Shown: positions 53,767 to 62,772 of the stretch, piece after piece
Position numbering within the stretch: position 1 is the first letter of the stretch
Layout: each line of letters begins with the position of its first letter
Program-made: the position numbers and the translations under genes
From: Pseudoalteromonas prydzensis
GTDB taxonomy: Bacteria > Pseudomonadota > Gammaproteobacteria > Enterobacterales > Alteromonadaceae
Length of the DNA: 64,000 nt
Direction: 5' to 3'
Assembly (NCBI RefSeq): GCF_001661495.1
Contig: NZ_BDDT01000006.1
Coordinates: 242,900-306,899 of the forward strand
The notes under the pieces: model-generated
Told to the model about the DNA's origin: nothing
Seen by the model: only the letters and a program-made list of their open reading frames with translations
Database searches by the model: none

Positions 53767-55617
53767 TTATTCTATTCCAAACGCACTAGCGCCTAAGTCT
53801 GCGCTACTAACAATATTTCTAAATCCGGTGAACAACTCACGGCCTGTGCCAAACGTTAAGCTAGGTACGCTAAGTTGTAATTCACGCTTTGCTAATTCTT
53901 CATCACTTACATGTACTTTTAAAATACCCGCGGGTGCATCAAGCGTCACCAAATCACCTTCATGGATTTTTGCTATAATGCCACCTTCAACCGCCTCTGG
54001 CGCTAAGTGAATGGCAGCTGGCACTTTACCTGATGCGCCTGACATACGACCATCAGTCACAATCGCCACTTTGTAGCCTTCATCTTGCAAGGTTGCCATG
54101 ACTGGCGTTAGCTTATGTAGCTCTGGCATGCCTTTGGCTTTCGGGCCTTGCTCTTTTAGTACCGCAATGAAATCTTGGTTTAACTCACCACGTGTATACG
54201 CTTCTTGCAATGCACTTTGTGAACTAAATACTTTTGCAGGTGCTGTTACCACTTGGTGTTCTATTGCAACAGCTGACACTTTGATCACGGCCTTACCTAA
54301 ATTACCTGTAAGTAACTGTAAGCCACCTTGCTTGCTGAATGGATTATCTACTGGACGAAGTACTTCTTCATCTAATGACTTTTCAGGACACGGCACCCAC
54401 TTAACTTTACTTGGGCCGTTTGAATCGGTCATGATCAAGTTGTTATCAGTATCCAAACGAGGCTCACAGGTGTAAGCTTCAAGGCCTTCACCAACAATGG
54501 TTTTAACATCATTATGTAAGAAACCAGCGCCAACTAATTGCTTCATCAAGAAGCCCATACCACCGGCTGCTTGGAAGTGGTTAACATCTGCCGAACCGTT
54601 AGGGTAAATACGTGTTAGTAATGGCACCACTTCAGATAAATCCGACATGTCTTTCCACGTCAGCTCAACACCAGCCGCTTTAGCAATAGCAACCAAGTGG
54701 ATAGCATGGTTAGTAGAGCCACCCGTTGATAACAAACCAACTAAACCGTTAATAATGGTTTTCTCTGTTACGACATCAGCCAAACAATTTGCATCTTTGC
54801 TTTGTATAAGCTGTTTCAGCATGGTTTCTACCGCATTACCGGTTAAACCATCGCGTAACTCTGTGTATGGGTTAATAAACGAGCTTCCAGGAAGGTGCAA
54901 GCCCATTATTTCCATTAACATTTGGTTTGAGTTAGCAGTACCGTAGAAAGTACACGTACCGGCACTGTGATAAGACGCACTTTCAGCCTCTAAAAGTTCA
55001 TCACGGCTTACTAAGCCTTGGGCAAACTTTTGACGAATTCGCGCTTTTTCTTTATTTGGAATACCCGATTGCATAGGGCCTGCTGGTAAAAACGCAACAG
55101 GTAAATGACCAAATGATAATGCGCCAATTAATAAACCTGGGACAATCTTGTCACACACACCTAAACAGAATACGCCATCAAACACATCGTGTGATAACGA
55201 AATTGCCGTAGACATAGCAATAACATCACGAGAAAAAAGCGATAACTCCATGCCATCACGGCCTTGGGTAACACCATCACACATCGCTGGTACACCACCT
55301 GCGACTTGGGCAGTGGCATCGTATTTTGTAGCAATGTCTTTAATTAAATCAGGGTAATCTTTGTAAGGCACGTGTGCAGATAGCATATCGTTGTATGAAT
55401 TGATAATTGCTAAGTTTGGCTGCTCATCAGCTTTTAAACGTGCTTTATCATCGCTGCTGCAGGCAGCCATTACGTGAGCAATATTACCGCAACCTAAACC
55501 AGAACGAACTCTTGTTTGTTTTTTTGCATGATTAATGCGTTCTAAATAGGCTTGGCGAGTAGCTTTACTGCGTTCGATAACGCGTTCGGTGACTTCTTGA
55601 ATACGAGGATGCAACAT
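53767..55617 (-). CDS. edd: Phosphogluconate dehydratase
   Basis: A 616-residue IlvD/Edd-family iron-sulfur dehydratase forming KDPG from 6-phosphogluconate. Family motifs: [36 protein letters not shown], the Cys of the cluster in [12 protein letters not shown], and [18 protein letters not shown]. The start at 55617 ([17 protein letters not shown]) matches the normal Edd N-terminus; the in-frame ATG at 55698 would add unrelated residues. First gene of edd-eda-gap, with two operator palindromes about 140-185 bp upstream. Confidence 0.96.
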   Translation of the reverse strand: MLHPRIQEVTERVIERSKATRQAYLERINHAKKQTRVRSGLGCGNIAHVMAACSSDDKARLKADEQPNLAIINSYNDMLSAHVPYKDYPDLIKDIATKYDATAQVAGGVPAMCDGVTQGRDGMELSLFSRDVIAMSTAISLSHDVFDGVFCLGVCDKIVPGLLIGALSFGHLPVAFLPAGPMQSGIPNKEKARIRQKFAQGLVSRDELLEAESASYHSAGTCTFYGTANSNQMLMEIMGLHLPGSSFINPYTELRDGLTGNAVETMLKQLIQSKDANCLADVVTEKTIINGLVGLLSTGGSTNHAIHLVAIAKAAGVELTWKDMSDLSEVVPLLTRIYPNGSADVNHFQAAGGMGFLMKQLVGAGFLHNDVKTIVGEGLEAYTCEPRLDTDNNLIMTDSNGPSKVKWVPCPEKSLDEEVLRPVDNPFSKQGGLQLLTGNLGKAVIKVSAVAIEHQVVTAPAKVFSSQSALQEAYTRGELNQDFIAVLKEQGPKAKGMPELHKLTPVMATLQDEGYKVAIVTDGRMSGASGKVPAAIHLAPEAVEGGIIAKIHEGDLVTLDAPAGILKVHVSDEELAKRELQLSVPSLTFGTGRELFTGFRNIVSSADLGASAFGIE

Positions 55618-55753
55618 AAAATTCGACTCATCTCTATGGTTAGAGGATAAAGGCTCAGTGGCAAGTACATACTCCACGAATGAACTTGCACTGAGCATCT
55701 TTGATTTACCCGTTCAAAGGTATACGTTGCCAAGTTGTCTCTCACAATCAACC

Positions 55754-55767
55754 TGACACCGGTGTCA
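55754..55767. promoter_or_regulatory. LacI-type operator palindrome upstream of edd, copy 1
   Basis: TGACACCGGTGTCA, a perfect 14-bp palindrome with the central CG typical of LacI-family operators. It lies 137 bp upstream of the edd start. Identical copies are at 55787 and 58431. Confidence 0.8.
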
Positions 55768-55786
55768 CTGTATTAACGCACGACTG

Positions 55787-55800
55787 TGACACCGGTGTCA
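55787..55800. promoter_or_regulatory. LacI-type operator palindrome upstream of edd, copy 2
   Basis: TGACACCGGTGTCA again, 33 bp centre to centre from copy 1, about three helical turns, so two dimers could bind on one face of the DNA. Confidence 0.8.
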
Positions 55801-56113
55801 ACCTTATCATATAAATTTAGTTTAATTTTTTTAAATGACCAAATAATGACCACAATTAATTTTTCAGCCGTTATCGTACTTTTGCCAATAAGCTATTTTT
55901 ACAAGGACTAAAACAGCGTTAACAAAAACACATTAAATAATTGATATTAATGAATTAATTTTAAAGCAGAGATAATGGCAAGTGTATTGAAGCCGTTAAA
56001 AGTAGTTATCAATGTTTAGCTAAAAATAAATTACTGATGTAATCAAGCTAACTGATATATTCACAAAATGAGTTAAATTATTTACTGAGGAAACTAAGCG
56101 CTGAAAAAAAGGT
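55801..56113. other. Non-coding A+T-rich stretch between edd operators and the LacI gene
   Basis: No coding frame was found. Short A/T runs only. Nothing further was recognised apart from the terminator that follows. Confidence 0.5.
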
Positions 56114-56151
56114 AAAAAAATGCCCGAGTAAGCGTCACTCAAACTCGGGCA
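56114..56151 (-). terminator. Intrinsic terminator of the glk-lacI unit
   Basis: TGCCCGAGT / ACTCGGGCA, 9-bp stem with a 13-base loop; on the minus strand a T7 run follows. It lies 32 bases after the regulator stop codon. Confidence 0.9.
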
Positions 56152-56183
56152 ACTGTGAAAATTGGTTCCTTGGCAAGGCAAGG

Positions 56184-57197
56184 CTATTTAACTTGTGCGG
56201 TGGACTCACGAGTGATCAAACGCGCTTCTAGCGTCACTTGATATGGCTGCTCTTGCGGATCGCCAATATGCTCAATTAGTTTATTAACCGCTTGCTGAGT
56301 CATCTCTTCGACTGGCTGCGCGATCGTTGTCAGGCCCGGCCAAATATGGCGTGCAATTGGCGCGTTATCAAAACCCGCAATTGAAATATCATCAGGTACT
56401 TTTAATTGGCGCTGTGTAGCCAATTTAAGCACCGCAGCGGCCATGTAATCGTTTGATGCAAAAACCGCTGTAGGGCGTGGGGTTAAATCTAAAATGCTAC
56501 GCGCACTGTCTACACCCGAGTGATAACTAAAGTTACCCTCTTCAACCAAACGTTCATTAAACTCTATACCATGGGTACTTAATGCACGTCGATAACCTTT
56601 AAAACGTTGTTCGGTGGCACTGTGATCAGGGTGACCTTTAATGAAGGCAATCGCCTTATGGCCCAAATTAATTAAGTGCTCAGTGATCTCAAAAGCACCT
56701 TGCTCATCGTTACTACGTACTGAAATAGAATCATCTTCAAGTACAGCAGATGCAACACGTGCATAAGGGATCTTTTTACTTTTGAGAAAATCAACCAGTA
56801 CCTTAAAATCAGAAAACGGTGGCGTTAATACCAAGCCATCAAGGCGAGAAGATTGCAGTAAATGTTCGATGTTACTGATCAACGCGTCTCCACGCAGATC
56901 ACATGGATGGATCAGCAAGTTATAGTTGTTCTCTTGGCACGCCGCAAGCGCACCAGTCTGCACCCGTGTGATATAACTTTTACTCGGGTTATCATAAATA
57001 CAACCAATAATAAAACTACGATTCTGTGCCAAACCGCGCGCAATAGGGTTAGGTGTGTAGTCGAGCTCTTTAAATACTTTGAGCACTTTTTCACGGGTTG
57101 CATCGCTCACATTAGGCTCATTATTTAAAACACGTGAAACGGTTTTTTTAGACACCCCAGCATAACTTGCAACACTATTTATAGTAACTTTCTTCAT
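56184..57197 (-). CDS. LacI-family transcriptional regulator
   Basis: A 337-residue repressor. The DNA-binding part reads VTINSVASYAGVSKKTVSRVLNNEPNVSDATREKV with the hinge helix YTPNPIARGLAQ. The sugar-binding core ends normally (FDNAPIARHIWPGLTTIAQP). It follows glk by 35 bp on the same strand, as second gene of a glk-lacI operon. It is a candidate to bind the three TGACACCGGTGTCA sites. Effector probably a glucose-related sugar or phosphate (inferred). Confidence 0.94.
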   Translation of the reverse strand: MKKVTINSVASYAGVSKKTVSRVLNNEPNVSDATREKVLKVFKELDYTPNPIARGLAQNRSFIIGCIYDNPSKSYITRVQTGALAACQENNYNLLIHPCDLRGDALISNIEHLLQSSRLDGLVLTPPFSDFKVLVDFLKSKKIPYARVASAVLEDDSISVRSNDEQGAFEITEHLINLGHKAIAFIKGHPDHSATEQRFKGYRRALSTHGIEFNERLVEEGNFSYHSGVDSARSILDLTPRPTAVFASNDYMAAAVLKLATQRQLKVPDDISIAGFDNAPIARHIWPGLTTIAQPVEEMTQQAVNKLIEHIGDPQEQPYQVTLEARLITRESTAQVK

Positions 57198-57232
57198 CCA
57201 ACCTTCCCAATAACATCCCTATAAGCGATGTA

Positions 57233-58231
57233 TTATGACTGCTCATTGACGTGCAAACAGGCCGCAGCACCAATAAGTGGAATATTATCTTGTGTGACGA
57301 GCGTCACAGGTATTTGCCCCACATATTGCGACATAATCCCTTTAGCACCAAAACGCTCAACAAAACGACTAGCAAGTAAACGTGCTTGCATACGTGGTAA
57401 AATACCACCACCAATATACATACCGCCAAGCGCACCAAATGCCATTGCAAGGTCCCCTGCTACACTGCCTATCCAATCGCAAAATTGGTTTAAGGTCGCA
57501 TCGCAAATCTCACATTCACCACTATTTGCTAATTCGCTAATTTGTGCAGCCGTTAAATTCTTTGCTTCAACGCCTTTTACAGCAGCCATTGCTTGATACA
57601 AATGCGCAATACCAGGCCCTGAAAACACCGTTTCTACCGATACATGCGGTAATTGCTTTCGTAACTGAGTGATCAATTGAGTATCAAGGTCATTCACTGA
57701 CGCAAGCGTGATATGCCCGGCTTCGCAGCTCAAAACAGCACTTGCTTGTGTTGTACGAACTAAGCACGCGGCACCAAAACCTGTGCCTGGGCCCATTACT
57801 GCAATATTTGCATCAGTATCGGCTTGTCCGGCTTTAACTGCAATGTTTTGTTGCGGATCTAAATAAGGTGCTGCATAGGCAAATGCGGCAAAATCGTTGA
57901 TCACTTCAAGTTGCGCTAAATCAAATTCAGCTTTAACTTCGGTCACGCTAAAATGCCAACCTAAATTAGTCAAATGGACTTGGCCAGCTTTTATTGGTCC
58001 CGCTACGGCTAAACATGCGCGACGAGGTTGAATATGGCTAACTTGCGACAAATAATGCGCTAATGCACCTTGCAACGAGCCAAAATTGGCGCTTGGAAAG
58101 GTAATATTATGCTCAATAACAAATTGTTTTTTTTCTAAGTCGAAAGCAGTAATTAAAGCAAAACGGGCATTCGTGCCGCCGATGTCGGCCACTAAAATAG
58201 GATCGAATTGTGAATTTGGCTTGGAGTTCAT
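57233..58231 (-). CDS. glk: Glucokinase
   Basis: A 332-residue bacterial glucokinase (Glk family, not ROK) phosphorylating glucose with ATP. ATP loop LVADIGGTNARFAL, INDFAAFAYA with the catalytic Asp, GPGTGFGAACLV and CEAGHITLA are all present. The ATG at 58231 (MNSKPNSQ) is preferred; the longer frame upstream is not Glk-like. It feeds glucose 6-phosphate to the Entner-Doudoroff genes next door. Palindrome TGACACCGGTGTCA lies 200 bp upstream. Confidence 0.94.
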   Translation of the reverse strand: MNSKPNSQFDPILVADIGGTNARFALITAFDLEKKQFVIEHNITFPSANFGSLQGALAHYLSQVSHIQPRRACLAVAGPIKAGQVHLTNLGWHFSVTEVKAEFDLAQLEVINDFAAFAYAAPYLDPQQNIAVKAGQADTDANIAVMGPGTGFGAACLVRTTQASAVLSCEAGHITLASVNDLDTQLITQLRKQLPHVSVETVFSGPGIAHLYQAMAAVKGVEAKNLTAAQISELANSGECEICDATLNQFCDWIGSVAGDLAMAFGALGGMYIGGGILPRMQARLLASRFVERFGAKGIMSQYVGQIPVTLVTQDNIPLIGAAACLHVNEQS

Positions 58232-58430
58232 CGTGTTTTCTCTTTTGTCTAAGCGGTTTAGATACTTAGCTATAACCGAGCTTATTATTGTAATTTCAAT
58301 GGTCTTGCTATCGCTATGAGATAAACTTTGAGCTATCACCTCAAAGCAGATACTCTAGTATAAAAAATGCTGCCCAACTAAATGGGCAGCCAATACGTTT
58401 TGACAACAAAATGATAAAACGTCTACATTA

Positions 58431-58444
58431 TGACACCGGTGTCA
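58431..58444. promoter_or_regulatory. LacI-type operator palindrome between glk and the second LacI gene
   Basis: TGACACCGGTGTCA, identical to the two copies before edd. It lies in the 328-bp divergent region, 116 bp before the second LacI gene and 200 bp before glk, and could control both. The rest of 58232-58559 shows no other clear site. Confidence 0.8.
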
Positions 58445-58559
58445 GGGTTGAATCAATAAAAATTTTAGATTACTGATAAATAGCTTGTAAAAATCAACAA
58501 ATAAACGAGAATGGCACGAGTTATTTGCACTTTATTTACTTAAAGCAATTAGGTTGTGT

Positions 58560-59579
58560 ATGAAAGGTAAAGCTACATCGTTTGACATTGCCCACTATGC
58601 AGGGGTATCGCAGTCTACTGTTTCGCGCGCGTTGCGTAACAGCCCATTGGTTAATGAAGAAACCCGTAAACGTGTTTTTGAAGTAGCTAAACAACTTAAT
58701 TATAAAGTTGATAAAAATGCCAGTAACTTACGAACCCAACAAAGTAGTACGCTTGCTTTGTTACTGTTTGAAGACCCAACTGCTGATGAATCACAAATAA
58801 ACCCATTCTTTTTGGCTATGCTTGGCAGTATTACCCGCGCATGCGCTGCCCAAGGTTATGACTTGCTGGTATCTTTTCAATCAACCAGTGCCGATTGGCA
58901 AGCGGATTACGAAGACAGCCACCGTGCTGACGGCATCATATTGCTAGGTTATGGCGATTATGTAGATTACCAAGCCAAATTTAGCAGTCTAATTGAGCAA
59001 AACACCAAATTTGTTTGCTGGGGAGCCAGTGTAGATAACCGCCCTGATCTCACTGTAAGTTGTGATAACTACGGTGGCGGCAAACTTGCGGCAGCACATT
59101 TATTGCGTGCAAATAGAAAAGACTGCGCCTTTATTGGTGATGCATCAGAGCATAGTCCTGAATTTTTTGCTCGCTATCAAGGATTTAAGGACGAATTTAA
59201 TCAGCACGGTATTACTCTAAGTGAACGTAAAATGGCTAATGCTATTTCCACCGAAGAATCGGGCTATCATGCCACTCGTTCATTAATAGCCAACAACATT
59301 CACTTTAATTCATTATTTGCCGCCAGCGACTTAATCGCCATTGGTGCTATACGGGCACTCAAAGAAGCCGGTATAAAAGTACCCGATGATGTTCATGTTG
59401 TGGGGTTCGACAACATTGCCGTTGCCAGTTTTACTAACCCGCCACTGACCACAGTGCAACAAGATACCACCCTCGCAGGGCAAATGCTGGTTGATAATTT
59501 ACTAAAATTGATCCGTGGTGAAGTAGTAGAAAACACCCTACTACCGCCATCATTGATCATTCGTGGTTCAAGTATTTAA
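58560..59579 (+). CDS. LacI-family transcriptional regulator (second)
   Basis: A 339-residue repressor with helix-turn-helix TSFDIAHYAGVSQSTVSRALRNSPLVNEETRKRV and hinge VDKNASNLR. The core includes GFDNIAVASFTNPPLTTVQQD. The ATG at 58560 follows AGGT. It diverges from glk across the shared palindrome. The DNA-reading helix (QSTVSRALR) differs from that of the first LacI protein (KKTVSRVLN), so the two probably prefer different sites; which one binds TGACACCGGTGTCA is open. Confidence 0.93.
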   Translation: MKGKATSFDIAHYAGVSQSTVSRALRNSPLVNEETRKRVFEVAKQLNYKVDKNASNLRTQQSSTLALLLFEDPTADESQINPFFLAMLGSITRACAAQGYDLLVSFQSTSADWQADYEDSHRADGIILLGYGDYVDYQAKFSSLIEQNTKFVCWGASVDNRPDLTVSCDNYGGGKLAAAHLLRANRKDCAFIGDASEHSPEFFARYQGFKDEFNQHGITLSERKMANAISTEESGYHATRSLIANNIHFNSLFAASDLIAIGAIRALKEAGIKVPDDVHVVGFDNIAVASFTNPPLTTVQQDTTLAGQMLVDNLLKLIRGEVVENTLLPPSLIIRGSSI

Positions 59580-59694
59580 AGTAAATTAATACGTCGCTAT
59601 AAATACAAAATCCCATACTTAGCCTTGTGATTGCCAGTTTTCACACCACAAGGCTAGTGTTTAGTTTTGAGCCAAAAACCCTCACCACATATTT

Positions 59695-60459
59695 CTAACG
59701 AGCAGAAAATGTGATGTTAAATTCACCAAGCCCCGCATATGAAATTACGGTATTGATGTCTGTATCTAAATCAATAACCCCGCAGTACGATCCCGTGATA
59801 AATACCTGCCCTGCTTTTATATCTACACCTAACTGCGTAAGATAATTGACCGCCCAATACAGTGGCGCTTGCGCAAGTCCACACGGGTGTTTACCAACCT
59901 GTGTATTACTGTGAGCATTTTGTGTGATGGACAGCTCTATTTGCGCTGCAGTAAAAGCATCCGCTTTATTGATTTCAGGGCCGATAACAATACCTTGATT
60001 AAATAATCCATCGGCTAATTTTTCAAAATGCGTTGGCTGGTAATCATCAGAAAAGCGGTTCTGGATCAGTTCAAGTGCCATATGGGCTTTGCCTACAGCA
60101 TTGTCTATCTGTTCATCGCTATAACACCCTCTCGCAAGTAAGTCTTGAGCAAATACAAATGCAATCTCAGGCTCAACCCGTACTTGGTTAGTGTGCGTAT
60201 AGGCTTTACAAGTTTGCGTAGATGAGTGAGGTTTGCTTAACAGTGGCGCTAAAATAATCGAACCATCATCTAAGGGCAGTAAGCACTTCCAACCGAAAAC
60301 CTGATGGTTATTAAGTGCGATCATTAATTGTTGTACCGCAAGGCTCTCTTCAAGGCAGGTTAATGATAAGCCAGTTGGTAAATCTGATTGCGCACCAGCG
60401 GTGTCTCTTTGCGCTATAAAATGACGTGCAATTGCCTGTATGTGAGTTGAATTATCCAT
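59695..60459 (-). CDS. 2-keto-4-pentenoate hydratase / MhpD-like enzyme
   Basis: A 254-residue member of the fumarylacetoacetase-like hydratase group (MhpD, HpcG/DmpE). Recognisable parts: VFGWKCLL (normally GYKIGLT), VEPEIAFVFAQDL with the metal-binding ExE, HMALELIQNRF and AGQVFITGSYCG. These enzymes hydrate 2-oxo-alkenoates in aromatic degradation with a divalent metal. No aromatic pathway genes are adjacent, so the true substrate is unknown. Confidence 0.8.
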   Translation of the reverse strand: MDNSTHIQAIARHFIAQRDTAGAQSDLPTGLSLTCLEESLAVQQLMIALNNHQVFGWKCLLPLDDGSIILAPLLSKPHSSTQTCKAYTHTNQVRVEPEIAFVFAQDLLARGCYSDEQIDNAVGKAHMALELIQNRFSDDYQPTHFEKLADGLFNQGIVIGPEINKADAFTAAQIELSITQNAHSNTQVGKHPCGLAQAPLYWAVNYLTQLGVDIKAGQVFITGSYCGVIDLDTDINTVISYAGLGEFNITFSAR

Positions 60460-60552
60460 ATTATTCTCTATATGAGCTGGGCTACGGGACCCTGCAATAA
60501 ACTATCCGTTCGCGTTTATACAATAAACGAAAGTGAAATTGCAGCTAATTTA

Positions 60553-60969
60553 CTATCTCTCATTGAAAAAAGCGCTAAAAATAAGATGACAAATAGCACC
60601 AATAGCAGCCCCTACAATTAAAGCTTTAAAACCCCCAAAAAGATTTATTAACAACCAGTACCCTTGTCCAGCGTCCAATGAACCTGTTGCCATGATGTCT
60701 GTTAACATCATGTAGTTCCAACCAAGGTGTAAGATGATAGGGGCAACAAATGAGCCTAGTACTAGCCAGTAAAACAAAGGTTCTATTGGCTTTTTACATT
60801 TCATATCCATGATATACAACACTATAAATGGCAGTAGTATCGGAATAGATAAAATAATTGTAGTACCCATTGCGCTTAAGATTGAGCTATCACCAATAAC
60901 AAACCCTAACCATGCAATCGTCATTGCGATCGCAACACTAAATAAAGCAATTTTGGTAATTATCGACAT
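60553..60969 (-). CDS. Small four-helix membrane protein, unknown
   Basis: A 138-residue inner-membrane protein with about four helices (IALFSVAIAMTIAWLGFVIG, SIPILLPFIVLYIMD and two more). AAGGA lies 9 bases before the ATG at 60969, which is preferred to two upstream in-frame Met codons. I do not recognise the family. Neighbours are the hydratase and another membrane protein on the same strand. Confidence 0.6.
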   Translation of the reverse strand: MSIITKIALFSVAIAMTIAWLGFVIGDSSILSAMGTTIILSIPILLPFIVLYIMDMKCKKPIEPLFYWLVLGSFVAPIILHLGWNYMMLTDIMATGSLDAGQGYWLLINLFGGFKALIVGAAIGAICHLIFSAFFNER

Positions 60970-61043
60970 AAATATCATCCTTGAAAACAGCTGCACCAGT
61001 CTAAATTTAGCAAATTAAACTATATTTGCTAGGCCAACATACT

Positions 61044-61484
61044 TTATGTAATCCGCTCAGCATCATCTAACATTTTTACTGGCAGTTGATTTTTCAACCA
61101 TAAAAGGTGCTGGAGGATATGGACAACACTAAAAAATAGCGGTCCTCCAATTATAAATAATTTATACCAGCTAAAACTTAAGCTAAGAAACTCACCTTGA
61201 TAGTTACAACTCAACCAATACACATAGAGCAAATTAGATGCTAAATGAGGAAGAACGTAGTAAGTGTTTTTATATGTAATTCCATTTACATCCATATCGA
61301 TGAAGTCACCTAACCCAAGGTGTCGTAACTCTGGAAAATGAGGCTTTGGGATTTCATCAACAATTACAAAATATGCCTGTTGTAAAAATTCCAAAGAATA
61401 AAAGCCTTTAAACTCATCAAAAAATGTAGAGCAAGCGACCCTTTGTTCTTGGTGCTTTAAAAAACAATGAATTATGGGTAACAT
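61044..61484 (-). CDS. Hypothetical protein with a C-terminal membrane region
   Basis: A 146-residue protein: a polar N-terminal 75 residues (MLPIIHCFLKHQEQRVAC...) then two hydrophobic stretches (NLLYVYWLSC and FIIGGPLFFSVVHILQHLL). No ribosome site stands out before the ATG, and a CTGGAG/CTCCAG hairpin lies just upstream. The family is not recognised. Confidence 0.5.
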   Translation of the reverse strand: MLPIIHCFLKHQEQRVACSTFFDEFKGFYSLEFLQQAYFVIVDEIPKPHFPELRHLGLGDFIDMDVNGITYKNTYYVLPHLASNLLYVYWLSCNYQGEFLSLSFSWYKLFIIGGPLFFSVVHILQHLLWLKNQLPVKMLDDAERIT

Positions 61485-61564
61485 GAGGGCTGGAGAGCTC
61501 CAGCTACCCGATTAGCTTTATTTGAGTGCATTTAACTCAGCTTTAAGGCTTTTTAATTTGATGA

Positions 61565-61587
61565 AATGTGCCTGTCCTATTTTTCCT
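61565..61587 (+). repeat. GTGCCTGTCC repeat, identical to 63851-63873
   Basis: AAATGTGCCTGTCCTATTTT and three further bases, 23 bp identical to a copy at 63851. The two copies flank the mosaic segment with the truncated propeller gene and the REP-associated transposase. Related copies in reverse orientation are at 62417-62472. The rest of 61485-61689 shows only a CTGGAG / CTCCAG hairpin near 61491. Confidence 0.75.
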
Positions 61588-61689
61588 CTTTTTTCCTCCA
61601 TATGTCCCTTAAATTAATCAAAAATTATGACGATTGCACAAGGCGCATCGTCTCTTATGACGTCGTTGTTATTTCGATTTCAATAGTTA

Positions 61690-62490
61690 TCACTGCTTAG
61701 GCTTTAGGGTTTCAATGATTTTTGCATCAACCCAGTAAATATCGCCTTCAGGTTGTGTGCCGTCTGTATCCCGAACGGGTTTTCGGTTAAAGAAAAGATA
61801 CTTACCGTCTGGAGATACATAGCCACTCGCTTCTGTTCCATCAGTGTTAATGCTATCGCCTAAGTTTATTGCACTACCCCATGCACCATCCGGCTGGCGA
61901 AAGCTGATATACAGATCCGTATCACCAAATCCCTGTTCTTTCTCACTATCCCAGATAATGTAAGACTCATCAGGAGCGATAAACGGATGGGCAGTCCACT
62001 TGCCAGAATTAATATGATCGGCCAGCAATCTCGGCGCCTGGCGCTGGCCGTTTTTAACCTCAGAGATTCTGAGCACATCATTGCTTTTGTAATCATCAAA
62101 TATATAGGTACCATCGGCCGCTGCTGACAGGCGCATAATGCCCCAATCTTCCCGGTCAAACATCGGACCAAGGCTTTTTACCTCTGACCAACCATCCGCG
62201 GTGCGTTCCCTGTATTTGTTACCCAAATGCAGGGTATTGCCATCTGGTGACAGTATTGGTCGGCCAATTCTGGGGCCAATCACCGACTCTTGCCACTGGT
62301 TATTCTCAAGTTTAAAACGCATTAACCACCACTGTTGCGTATCCACGTCCCTTCTGGAGAAGTAGAACTCGGTTAAATCTGGCGTGAACGAGCCGCTAAA
62401 GTCGCGATGCCGGAAAGAAAAAAGGACAGGCACATATTTGCAAAACAAGAAAAAAGGACAGTCACATATTTGTGACAAATAAACTAACAA
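61690..62490 (-). pseudogene. PD40 (WD40-like) beta-propeller protein, 5' truncated
   Basis: The C-terminal ~235 residues are a beta-propeller of the TolB/PD40 type: FTPDLTEFYFSRRD, LSPDGNTLHLG, IAPDESYIIWD and VSPDGKYLFFN are successive blades. The first ~30 residues of the open frame (MLVYLSQICDCPFFLFCKY) come from the repeat at 62417-62472 and are not protein-like, and no signal peptide is left. So the gene has lost its start to repeat insertion and is probably dead. Confidence 0.7.
62417..62472 (-). repeat. Two tandem copies of the GGACAG(G/T)CACATATTTG repeat
   Basis: GAAAAAAGGACAGGCACATA... at 62417-62440 and the same 24-mer with one change (G to T) at 62449-62472, 32 bp apart. They are the reverse complement type of the repeats at 61565 and 63851 and mark the 5' break of the propeller gene. 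Confidence 0.75.
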
Positions 62491-62512
62491 CTCTCCTGTT
62501 GCAGGTAACCTT

Positions 62513-62752
62513 GCTCATAATCGCGTAGGCTGCAATTTCTATGGTAAGTATGCTACTTAAAAACTTTATTTGCTCTACGAGCCACTCTCGACGATGATCG
62601 AAGTTTTTACCTGTGTATTTATCATCACCACACAAAAACGCCCGCCTAACGCATCGTGAGATTAAGTGCTAATAAAGTGTGGATGCTAAATCAATCGGCT
62701 TTTTTCTTGCACTATTCATACATATCAACTTTAGTGGGGCTATAACAACTTA
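62513..62752 (-). pseudogene. Truncated second copy of the REP-associated transposase
   Basis: Bases 62513-62752 match 63571-63811 closely and correspond to the first ~70 codons of the transposase that follows. The frame reads MNSARKKPIDLASTLY then a stop codon, so it is broken as well as cut short. It is in the same orientation as the full copy, 1.06 kb away. Confidence 0.85.
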
Positions 62753-62772
62753 AGAAAGCTGCAGCTCTTCGT

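Noticed and set aside
55618..55698. Longer edd start at the ATG at 55698
   Set aside because: The 27 extra residues do not resemble Edd N-termini, whereas the Met at 55617 matches the family start.
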